Shown piece after piece: positions 32,923 to 43,920 of a stretch of DNA of 64,000 nt. Under the pieces are notes generated by a model. It made no database searches. It was given only the letters and a program-made list of their open reading frames with translations, and had not been told where the DNA came from. The translations under genes and the position numbers were made by a program. The stretch spans positions 26,227,083 through 26,291,082 of the forward strand of contig JAKCOZ010000008.1 of assembly GCA_022605955.1 (NCBI GenBank), given 5' to 3'. Each line of letters opens with the position of its first letter. Positions within the stretch are counted from its first letter, which is position 1. Origin of the DNA: Rallus limicola. Its lineage: Eukaryota > Chordata > Aves > Gruiformes > Rallidae.

Positions 32923-35900
32923 CATCTATACGAGTAGTGCCTACACTAGATGAAATACTGGCTGCCAACAAGTGCTTCAGCAGTTTTATAGAACTTCAGT
33001 GCAGCAGAGACATGTCAACTCAGTACATTTTTTTTTTAGCTACTGATACATATTGCCAGCAAACAAAACCCAAAGAATCCCTTCCACACCTGGAGAACAA
33101 AACCCTGTTGTTCCCTGTATTTGTTACTAAAACATAAGAACATGCTTATTGCCACAAACAAGTCACCACGAGAGGAGCACTGCAACAACTTTCCCAGCCG
33201 TGTTAAATACTTGTCTTCCCGAAGTCTCTCCTCCTCCTGCCTCTCTAGCAATTACTCTTTTAAGTTCTTTTTTCCTGAGCAGACTAAAGGGTGAAGGGAA
33301 ACCTAACTCATTTTTCTGCCTGAATCACACTCCTCCAGGATGACATGACAGTTACAAGCAGTGTGCAGAGTTAAATGACTAGAGAAGAAAATGAATTTAA
33401 GTCAAAATGACATATTTACTGCTAGGTTGCGGTACAAGATTACCTGCATATCCTCCATATGTTTTCACTGCTAGGAAGTGAAGAGGTTATAATTATTATT
33501 CAGTATTTTTATACTTCTCTCCAACAGAAGGCCAGTTTCTCTAGGCTAGACACAATCACCATATATAATAAGCACATAAAAAAGCCTTCTAACAACAGAA
33601 TTTGTCCCAGTTCTGTAGATTTCTAAGTTGGTTTGAATTTATAGATTCTGTAATCAGACAATGTTGCAGTATTAATAGGAGTTAGAGAGTGATCTCCTTG
33701 TGCTGTTGAATCTTCCCACTGTCATTGGTTTTGATACAGTCAAGTAAGGGTTACCAAGTCAGAGTTTAAGAAGCTGAAGGGGGCATCAGTCAGCAGGTGA
33801 ACCTGCTTTAAGGCAATCAGGCTAACTTCTTGTGCCATGCCTGGGCAGTCTATCAGGTACCTGCCGTAGAACCAGATTACTCCTGTTCATCTACCTTCTC
33901 CATCTCCCACGACTGAGCAGACAACTTACCATGGTAGGTATGGACCTGCTGCCTTTGTCTGCCTGCCTTCTGGAAAGGCCACTCCTGAACAGCAGCCTTA
34001 TACAGCTCACTCGTCATTTTCAACGAGAGAGATCCATTCACACTATTTAAGAAATCGTTTTCAACTTGAAAAACAAGATCTGAAGAATTCTGCAAAGCTT
34101 TCCAGGATGTAGCATGTGGGAAGACTGAGCCCTATTCCTTGCCCTTCTCTAAGCAAGTAAAAGATTCTGTGCTGATTCACCCTTGAATCTTCCAATCATC
34201 CCTCCATCCAAAAGTCACAAGTGTCTGGTCACAAGAACTGCATGCTCAGTAGTGAGCTTTCCAGTTTTAGAATATATGAAGCTTTATGAAGAAATGGCTG
34301 CAAGATTGGGTTGTGTTTTTCAAGCTTGAGGTGTCAGGCATGCTTTTATTTTTAAAGTGACTCAAACGGGAAGTCAATTGTTTGGGATCCACATACTGTA
34401 GAATCAGATAGTTAAACAACAATGCAAGTAGCAGTCAGCTTAAAATTTGTTCCATGACCCCTCAGTAACCTTTCTGCACTTCAGCGGGATAGATCAGCTT
34501 CTGTCCAAAACCCTTGAGCAGCCTGTGGATTTCCATCCATACCATTCTGTTGCACAGGAGGTAAATGTCTTTCATGCTAAGACAATGACTTTCTTGCAGA
34601 TGCAAAGTCTCAGAACAGGAGAATGATCCTGTAGTCTAGAATTAAACAGCTGAAATGCATTCAGCATGTTCAAGGTCACTCCCCATGCTCATTTGCCAAT
34701 CTCTATTAAATAAAGTATGAACCATGCATCATCCTACTCCCTTGCTTTTTTCCTTTTAAGTCTTTTTGGTCATATTGTATATTAAAATTCCATCTATAAA
34801 AGAGTATTTTTATAGAATTAAAAAAAGCCATCTGATTACATTAGTAAATGGCTACACAGCACAGGAACTTAGAAATGGAATTTTCTTGTTAAGCATGACC
34901 AAAATGTTGGCATATCACCATTTTCCTGAGGAAATATTAAGTCCCAGTGTTACAAAGTATAACCAGAATTTCCGTAGGAGTTTATAAACACATTACTGAC
35001 ACTAGATTTACAAGCAGACACTTGAGAGAACATTATCATTACACACCTTGCGCTGTACAAATCAATAAATTGAAGAGACAGAACAATAGAGCAGTGTGTT
35101 CATTTTTTCTCAAGGAACTTTTTTTAGCCATTACAGAAGCCGCCCATAAACAACCCCACTTAAGAATGTGGAGAGAAGATGACATTTCCAGAAATATCAG
35201 TAAGTACAAAAAAAGTAACTGTAGCCCAGAAGAATCATAAACATTCTGTACATATTTTATTAGGAAGGAAATACCTGCTTCCAAGAACTTTAAAAAAAAA
35301 AAGCTAAAAGAGACTATTGGCTAATTTTATAATATCTTCCTTCAACTTGCAGTCTTACAGTTTTCTTCTATTTCTAGTTTCTTATATCTCTTTTTTTAGT
35401 TGTAATAGTATGAATACCTTGTTTTCATATTATAACTATCTTAAATTTCAACATTCCTGGTAGTATGTCATGTGTGTAAATGATGCACTCATTAACAATA
35501 TCTACCACATTTTTTAAAAAGTTATATACCTTCATAACTGTAATCTGCTTTACCTTATTCCAGGTACAAAATCAGAGTAGTAGCCTGGTTTGCTAAATCC
35601 AAAATCAGTGCAAGGGAGATGTAGGCTCTCCTTGTTGTACAGCAGATCATTAGGATTTCGAGGCAGCCTGAATCACAAGCACTCTCTGAACAATTTATTC
35701 TTATTCTGTTCAGATTAATCTCAATAAAGAAACTTCTGTCAACTGCAACTGGAATACATAGGACACATGAATGTATAGCAATTTCATCTTTCAAGTAAGT
35801 TGACAGAACACCTTTAGCAAAGAACATAGTCCCCTTGATAAAGGCATGCCAGATGAACACAGAGCAGTGTCAATTTGTCCCTGTAATGCATATCATTAGT

Positions 35901-37518
35901 AGCTTGAATCCTCTTAGTTCCCCCCCTCTCTCAGTTCAGAGAGAATTTCACCCTCCTATAGTACAGCAGATCAGCAAAGAAAGAAATGCTGTCACATGTC
36001 ATCAGCTATATAACCACACAAGTCAGAAATACAACTCTGATGCACAGCAAAGACCTCCTCCATTGAGGAAGCTGTTTTCACATGGCTGAGGCTGAGGGGA
36101 GAGAGCAGTGTCAGGGCCTCTATACTACTGAAGTCCTTCAGGCTACTGCAGACCAAGCTCCTGAAGTAGGCAGAGGACAAAGAAGCTACAGTCAAGTGAA
36201 ATCTTTGCAGAAGGTGTGCCCAGACTTGTATCTATTATAAAGCAGACCAAATGAACGTAAATACCTATAGAAAAGCAAACAAGCAACAGCTTTATAACCA
36301 TGTATTTTTGATTATTTATTTTTTTAGCCCACAAATTTTACAGCATGCTTTATCTTTTACATGGTTAACTTAATTACCAGGAAGAATAAAGTTAATAACT
36401 GATGTTATTCAACACCCAGGATAGTTTTTCTATAGGCCCAAATATGTCAAAATAAGGTCTAGGACCATGGTGATGTCGTCAAGAATGATTGCTGTATGTC
36501 TTGGACCTCATCACCAAACTGCCAAGCAGTTCCTTCTATGTGCAGATGCTCATTTCTTCAGGCCTTAGAACTACACAGCCCATGACTTGTTGTTCCTCCT
36601 CTCAAAGTGCAGCTCTAACTCTCAGTCTTTGGCTGCTGTCTTTCTTCGGTTGCCTTCTTAATAGGACAGCTGCACATCAGAGATGTCCACCCCAACCCCA
36701 GCGATGGAGCAGTAGGGTAGAGTTAACACACATGAGAAATTGGCTCTGTTTTCACCTGATCCACACTTGGAAGGAAGGCAAAGAAAACAGTTTTGTTTTT
36801 ATTCCGATTTCAATGGCAGCTGTCGGAAAGCTGCTCAGCAGTTTGGAATGTCATAAGTAGTCCCTTTGGAGCTGGATTAGAAGGAGATGGAGATGGCCAA
36901 GAACACTAAGCAGAGAGCTGTGTAACCATTAAGCAAAACTTAGTGCATATTCACAGATGCAAAGAACCACATTCTCTATCTCATAGATCTCACTCTCAAA
37001 CCTTGCAAGCAAGCCCTAAACTAAAACTTTTCTGTAGGCTCATCTAATCTGCTTTCACTAAATAACTGCCTAAAGTACATATTGGTACAACATCTCTAAA
37101 AATAAGTCTGCCAGTCTTACTGGAGGGGAAGCTATATTGCCTGCAAGCCAACAAAAATACTCTTTTTTCATTCTACTTGAAGTTCAGGAAAAATATCCAT
37201 GTTTGCCAAAGAAAAAAAAACCCAAACCCACACAACAAAGCTGATGGGAACGGAAAATATTTTCATGCTGAAAGAGGATATTACAAACAACGGAGACTCC
37301 AAGTCAATTCTCTTGCTATCCTTCTTAAAGGAACTTTCCAAAACACAATGCCCAATTTTTGTAAGAATGATGTAAACTTCAAACAATACTACTGCACATA
37401 CTTTGTCATCTAACTTTTATATAATTACTTTTTGAAATAAATAATGATGGGACTGACCCATCCCATGCATACACATTTGTTTGGGAATTTCTTCTGGCCT
37501 GCTGGCTTTAATTTTCAG

Positions 37519-37662
37519 CTCTTCTGGCAGTGGGGTTTTTTCAGCTCAGGCCTATTTTTATTTTTGGAGTTACTCCAGAAGTTCAGAAGACAGAAGTTCA
37601 AGGAACAAACAGTGTGCAGATAAGCAAGCCAGATGATTCTCAGCTTTTAAACCCAGAAAAAG
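37519..37662 (+). pseudogene. ICA1L: ICA1L relic exon E (C-terminal region), probable
   Basis: The segment is bounded by a ttttcag acceptor and a gtaagg donor. One frame starts SSGSGVFSAQAYF (compare ICA1L LLSSGSSSTSEFTQ). After a frame change, the other reads FGVTPEVQ...ISKPDDSQLLN. ICA1L has FG, then 25 residues, then SQLFD; here it is FG, 23 residues, SQLLN. The spacing and the splice sites support the match, but residue identity is low. Confidence 0.5.
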
Positions 37663-40600
37663 GTAAGGAAATTCAAGAAACAAAAATTGCCTTTAACACC
37701 TGTAGTCATATTTTTTGACATTTCTTATTACTGTTTTTCAGAAGAGAGGGTAGATAGAGCAGCCTCTTCACGAGATCTGCCTTAATAAATACCCTGACAT
37801 TAATGTACACGCCAACAAGAAGCATCTTATTAATCATTATTCTTCACCTGTAGACCAGATGTTTTGAAAACCCCAGTGTTGTGTACTGAAACATGTAACA
37901 TCAGTAATATTTTCCATACAAAGCATCACAAGAGGAGGAGGGGGGGGAGCTTGGACTTGCCAGACCACAAGTTGCAGAACCTGAGATTCTAGGTTATGCT
38001 TTCAAATGCTTCCCAGTTAGAGGCACAAGCACAGTAATTCTCTGCAAAAAGAGAGGAACAGCTGGTGAATGGCTTACAGCCACACCCATGTTAGGATGAA
38101 TCAAACCAACTATGGCTTAAAATGTCCCAAGACTGCTACAGAGAATAAAAATCTTTGCTCTGCCCTCTGCAGTGGCCAACAAACCAGTTCTACACTCCTT
38201 GCAGAACCAGATACTTCAAAGCATGAAAAAATTCCTAAAGATCCCATACTTTTAAATGCAAACATGCCCTCAATTACAAATGCCATCTGAAATCTAGTAA
38301 CAGCCAAATGAAAATTTCATTACTTAAAAGAAATCAATCTCTTCCTGAAAGTAGGTTATATTACAGTTATCTGGATAAGTTTATACATAAAGAAATTACA
38401 TCCCACTGTCCTACTTCACACACACTGTTAATTGTTGCAAGAGAGAAGGCAACTAGAGAACTGAAGGAAGATAAATAAGTTTCTGTTACATATTAGCAAA
38501 TAGAAAATTGAAAGAACAGGAGAAGTAGTCAATTCTCAATATATCCCAATAAGACTCCAGGAATCTGTGTCCCTAGTAAGTTCTGATTCTTTCAGTATTT
38601 GGGAGATAGTCCAGCAAAGTGAAAACACATTTTTAAGTCTTCAAGGTAGGCACCCAAGTTAGGTGTCAATTACAGGATCAGAGAGCACAGACAGTTCCTT
38701 TGGCTTCCTATCTTCACAGTGCTGAAAGTGTCAGGATTAAGCATCTACCTAAAACATCACAGGTCCACAATTATTTTCTGTAGGAAAGACTGGGTCTTAC
38801 TCCCACTGAAAAGAAGAGACACCCTCCATAGCGAAGTGATTTGGTCTAAAATTACTGTAGTGCTATGAGGGACAATATCAAGCAATGACGATGCAGCACT
38901 GCAACACTTGCACCAGTCAGACCAGAAGCCTATGCCAAGAGGAAGGTCTAAATATTTAGAGGTAAATTCAGATGGGGAAGCTACTCAGTCACCACATGAC
39001 CAGGCAGAGGCATGGACCTCTCTGCACCCTCAGCATCTTTGCTTCCACTACTGACCAATGCAAACAGGAAGTAACTGTTTGGACCACCCTCTCCTTCAGG
39101 AACACGACTGCATCTTTTAAAATACTTTTCAAAGATTTGCTGGGTTCAGAATGTTGCAGTTTGAATGCACACTCTTCAAATACGCATTTAAAAACGCAAC
39201 CTGGACAAGTATTTTAGAGACTTGTTGTAAAACAAAGAGTCAGAAATAGGCTTGAGATGAAACTGAATTCTTGTAGACTTTACAGTAAATCCACTAAAAA
39301 TTGATTTTAAAAATTGGCTGAGATTGTTTTGTATACAACAAATACAGAACTAGTGTTCCTTAAACCATTATCAGTACTTTAGCCAAAAGCAAAAAGAACC
39401 ATCTTTAGTTCTGACAACAAGAGTAGGTCTTGTAGAACATGATTTTAAATGTGAAACATCACTGCACCAACATCAGAAAAGGATGTACCTGATGTAGTTA
39501 ATGCTATCTACTTGGACATTATTTCCTTAAGCTGTTCAAAGGAAAGACAAAGTCCAAACAACTGGAATAAATACTATAAATACTAATTTGTAACAACTGA
39601 GTCACCACAGTGCAGCCTGCATCTTGAACTGAATCTAATAGCTCAACTACAAGCTTAAGATGCTGTAAAATACAACCTCCAATTCACTGCTGCTAACAAT
39701 TTCATTACTTCTCAAAAAGTTCATCAGCAAAAGTGACATCTCCATTTCCCACAGAATAACAAATATATCTAGTCCTAGTCCTTTTAAGCTTGCCATACAG
39801 TTGAGAACTTACTACATACCCATTTTTCTCTCTTTCAGAGGTCAATTGCATTTTGCACTTCCAAGCGAAAGCTCTGATGCTACAATGTTAAACAGCAGCA
39901 CCATACTCCAGGCACAGGGAAAGAATCTGTTCTATAGTTTGCATACTTCAAGTTCCACTAGTGCCAGAAAATATGCCTGAGAAGAGAAAAAAGTACCATG
40001 AACACTCTCATCACCCTGTGTTTGTCACTTGCTGTATTCAAGTCTCCTTATGGAGCTCACACTGAGGGAGAGAGAAAAGGTTTAAGCAAATTACGTTCTG
40101 TATTAGGTAACAAAATTTGTTTTGGTAAGAAACACTAAGTTTTTACTTCATCAAGTCCTTAATTCCAGATGATCTGTAACATTAAGGTGCATTCAAATAG
40201 TGAAGCAACTTAAATCTCACACTTCATTCCATGTACCAATCAATTTAGAGCACCATTCCTGGTCTGCTGAGAGCCAAGAAACTACTTCAGGGATTATTGG
40301 CTTGCCTACAGAAATAGCCTGAGGTCAATTTAAATATGTTAATGTTTTAAAATGTCTTACCAGACTTAAAATCATTACCTTTTTTCCTAGCTATTCAGAA
40401 TATGACTGAAGCAGTATCAACATGATTCAGCCTCTTTGAAGATCTGGGTCTCCTTTTGAATCCAGGTACCAGTGGATAGTCAGCAGGTGAAAATGTTTAT
40501 AGAATTATGCAAGGGGCAAATATTTACAGTATTTTGTTACAGTGCTCTTCGAAACAGACTAATTTACCATTATAATGTTACCATTAAAATGAACACTTAA

Positions 40601-40790
40601 AACCATGCTCCAAACATATGTCATCAAGGAGAACAGCATTAAAGGATCCTATGATTAAGAGAAAAATGAGCCTCTGGCAGCTTGGGAAAATTCTGAGCTG
40701 TTCAAAGGCATATTAAGCTGGTATGGTTCAGTGCAGATGAGATTTGTTTTCTAATGCATCAGAGAGGAAAAAAAAAAACCAGGGGGAAGG

Positions 40791-40817
40791 TGTGTGTGTG
40801 TGTGTGTGTGTGTGTGT
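40791..40817. repeat. (TG)n microsatellite
   Basis: Uninterrupted TG dinucleotides, about 13 units, preceded by an A-run and a short purine tract. Confidence 0.95.
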
Positions 40818-41371
40818 AACTAGATTTAGCTAATTACTTTTTATCCCATGGCCTTCTAAAAATAAAATCCCTAGAGTTACCAGGCAAATACTATTTCCAG
40901 GAAAATACTCGAGGGCATACAATGGAGTCTTTTTAATTGTTTTATCTTCAAGAAAATCACATGCTTAGGACTCACACCTCTGAGATACCAAAACATATTT
41001 GGGACATAAAAGTGGATACAATGAAGGTATGATTTCCCAACCCCAAGGAAGCTGTGACTTTTAATGGCTAGCTGAATGCTTTCAAATTGTTCTGCTGGTT
41101 ATCTGCAATGTTAACAGGAGTTCTTCAGGCAGCGAAAGTGAGACTGAGCACAGGTTCTGTGCTTCCAACTCCGCCTGAGGGCACTCAGCTATACCATAGT
41201 TAAAATCTTGATATTACCAAAGAAATACATGAAAAAAATATTCAATTAGTCCAGGATGTAGTGATGTAGCCCATTTATGAATTTGTCTCATACGATATGC
41301 AGTTGGTCAAGCTCTGCCTTAACTTGTAATTAACTTCCTGCAGCACAAAAAATAGCATCAACCTTCTGTGG

Positions 41372-41460
41372 TGTCACGGTTTAACCCCAGTCAGCAACTA
41401 AGAACCGATGCAGCACCACACAAGGGGAAGAGCATAGTTTTGTACATGCTGCAGGAAGAC
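41372..41460 (+). mobile_element. Avian LTR-like fragment (endogenous retroviral LTR), tentative
   Basis: The string tgtcacggtttaacccca followed by gtcagcaactaagaacc matches, from memory, the start of a high-copy LTR found in many birds (usual form ...ccagccagcaactaagcacc). Only the first stretch is recognisable; no coding region or second LTR is visible. Confidence 0.45.
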
Positions 41461-43403
41461 GCTGCTAGCAACATCTTAACAGGGATTATATATCCACACC
41501 TCACAAAATGTTGAGAATGTTCTAGTTGTCTTTTTTATTTTTTTTTTAACAAACTGCTCTAATTAAACAGAAAAGGGGAACAAAAAAATTTATCTCAAGA
41601 GAGAAGTAACTTGTAAGGATCTGACTGCTCAGCCTTGTTTGTAGTTTCCCAGCTGATATTAACTGTATTCACCACAGCTATCACAACTAATTTTATCTGC
41701 AAACTGTAAATCAAGTTCTGCTGTAGCTCTTCATCCGCCCCACACAGCACCTGAATGTCTTGCACTGAGTATTACTTCTATAAATTCTATATACAGATTA
41801 ATATTTTCATAGACTATTAAAATATTTTATTTGCAAAAGCCACACAAAACATCTGGGCTAGGCCAGGATGGGGCCTTTTCGTTACTGTGTCCAGTACATG
41901 ATGTTGTAGGTAAAGTTATACCCCAACTTAGAATTAACTTCAGAGTTTTGGAAAGATGAAGAATTGCAAAGAGAACAGATTCTCACCTCCTGTCTGCCTG
42001 ATACACATAGCCAGATCAGTTTTGGCAATGCTCGCTGTTCACAAACTTGTAGTGCAACACCCACTGCTAGGAAACAGGAAAACATCCCTAATAGCTATTT
42101 CCATCAACAGTGAATTAGTGTTTATACCAGTCAGCTGCACATATGAAGTTAGAAAAGGCATCTACAATGCACCGATTGACAGAGTTTCTTAATCAACAGC
42201 TTAATCAGACCAGATACATACCTATGCTCAGAAGTGTAGGAATTAATGAACGGTGTTCTACTTTGCTTGCAGTAATTAGTTTTTAATCTGCTATTGAATT
42301 TTTTTCTTTCCTACAGGCAAGGTCACCACAATGTGAAAGCATTATTCATTACAGATATGTTCTTCTGCCAATACAAAAGAATGAGTCACAGGGCTGTGTC
42401 CCAGGACTCCCTCAGAAACACAAATGCATGCCCACAAATTACACGTACACTTAAAAATAACTTACCTGAAAGTCTGGGTGAAATGACCATCTTACACAGA
42501 TTCTCAATGCCAGAGTAGAGAACAAAGAAGCAACAAGAAGACAACAAGGGAACAAGATAAAACACATGCAGCCTTGGCTTACAGCTTCCATATCAATTTG
42601 CTATGCAGCCAGACCTAATTTAGCTGAGAAACATAACTGTTCACAATGAAAACAGTTAATCAAGAATTGGAGGGTTGTCATGGCTCACCACACTGTTACT
42701 CTTATAGTTCTCTTTGTTTTCACAGGTTATCTTCATCAGGTCCTTAACATGTCTTGCAGTTTACTTATCTGTAATACAAGATGTGAAGAGAATTGAAACA
42801 CCAGATTTGTTCACAGTAAAGTCATCCCTACATGCATGAAACCATAAATACTAGATTTGTAACTGGTGAAGAAATAGGTTAATGGAGAACCTATTTAATA
42901 ATGAATTAGGTCCTTATCACCTGAAGACAAGCAAACATAAAATGTGAGAAAGCATCAAATACAGAAAAGACTACTGTATTTTGCTCCAAACTTCAGCAGC
43001 TGTGAATTCCTCTTTTACACTTTAACCACGTAGTTTCTTGGTTTACCCATGGATTCCAGCTAGGAAATGCAAATTCTTGGGAACTTGGTGCTGCTGTCAC
43101 ATGCATTGGCCTAACCCTTTCCACCACTGCAAAAGGACAAGCCAGCCCTGCTTTGAAGTGTACACACTCAAAATCCTTCATTCTCAGTAATCTGCTACCT
43201 TTCTCTTAATTCTGGAACGAACTGTAGCTGACATTGGTTTTCCAGGAGGGGAACTGTTCTTAGACTAATTAGACTTCAGTGTAATACAAGAGCTATCAAG
43301 AAACTCCAAAATACATAGTTTATATAGCTGTTTCTAGTGTAAAGGACCCCTGGCTTCAAATCCTGCTCACGGAGAAGCTTCTTTCGGGTGAACAGAAAAC
43401 ATG

Positions 43404-43443
43404 TCAAACGAGAGACTACTTCATCAAACGAGAGACTATTTCA
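43404..43443. repeat. 20-bp tandem duplication
   Basis: tcaaacgagagactacttca is followed directly by tcaaacgagagactatttca, with one difference. A shorter decayed third copy may follow. Confidence 0.9.
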
Positions 43444-43920
43444 ACAAACAGCCTAAATATTGTCCCAGGCCAGCTTCAGCAGTTGCATTCTACTGAACAG
43501 CAGTATGAACCTACCAGCAGGAATTCAAATGTTTTCTCAGTCCTGTTCCCATACCTTCACTCCCAGGAGAACACATGCTGAATCCTTTCCTTACCAAAAT
43601 CCAGGACTTGTGGAATCTTCCCCCAATGGTGGAATTGTAAAGTGCTGAGGTATGGACCAAACCTAGTGAAGGTGAAGATGGGGAAAGGCAGATTCTCAGG
43701 ACTATTCAGAGGATAAACTGGAGGAATAAGGTATAGATTAATCAGCGATTTCTACCCTGATGAGTTTCCTCTAAAAGGGTTAAAAATGCATATTTTATGT
43801 GAATACCCACTACCCTTTAGGGTAAATCCTCAGGCAAGCCTTCAGGCTGTCAGAGCACACAAACCCCCCTACTACCAAAAATAAATCCAAGATTAGCCCA
43901 TAGCTTGAAGTGATGACATT

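Larger units (their letters stand above)
26703..37662 (+). pseudogene. ICA1L: ICA1L unitary pseudogene (decayed exons in syntenic place and orientation)
   Basis: ICA1L (islet cell autoantigen 1-like) carries an N-terminal arfaptin-homology BAR domain and is a paralogue of ICA1/ICA69. Four segments on the plus strand, in correct gene order, match consecutive parts of the ICA1/ICA1L protein: 26703-26874 (VVNK...DADLDAKLE), 31478-31568 (AEEQNKL..., family EEENELG), 32741-about 32920 (RALLWMN, family RGALLWMKD) and, less securely, 37519-37662 (SQLLN, family SQLFD/SQLLD). A fifth weak candidate lies near 33960-34055. Disabling changes include TAG at 26783-26785, a 13-nt deletion about 26813-26820, a donor reading ATAAAC at 26875, TAG at 31558-31560, and lost blocks in the second and third segments. 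Some splice borders remain phase-compatible (AG at 31567-31568 joins A at 32741 to give the expected Arg). It sits between WDR12 and FAM117B in the orientation expected from human. No intact C-terminal exon was found. Confidence 0.82.
38000..43900. other. Intergenic DNA between the ICA1L relic and FAM117B
   Basis: Unique A+T-rich sequence. It contains a (TG)n run at 40791-40817, an LTR-like fragment at 41372-41460 and a 20-bp duplication at 43404-43443. I searched the plus strand for the ICA1L terminal motif (WFNLFADLDPLSNPD) and did not find it. Confidence 0.6.

Noticed and set aside
36489..36860. 123-codon plus-strand open frame near the ICA1L relic
   Set aside because: I tested it against ICA1L motifs (KMDVCQKVDLL and C-terminal blocks) and found no consistent alignment.
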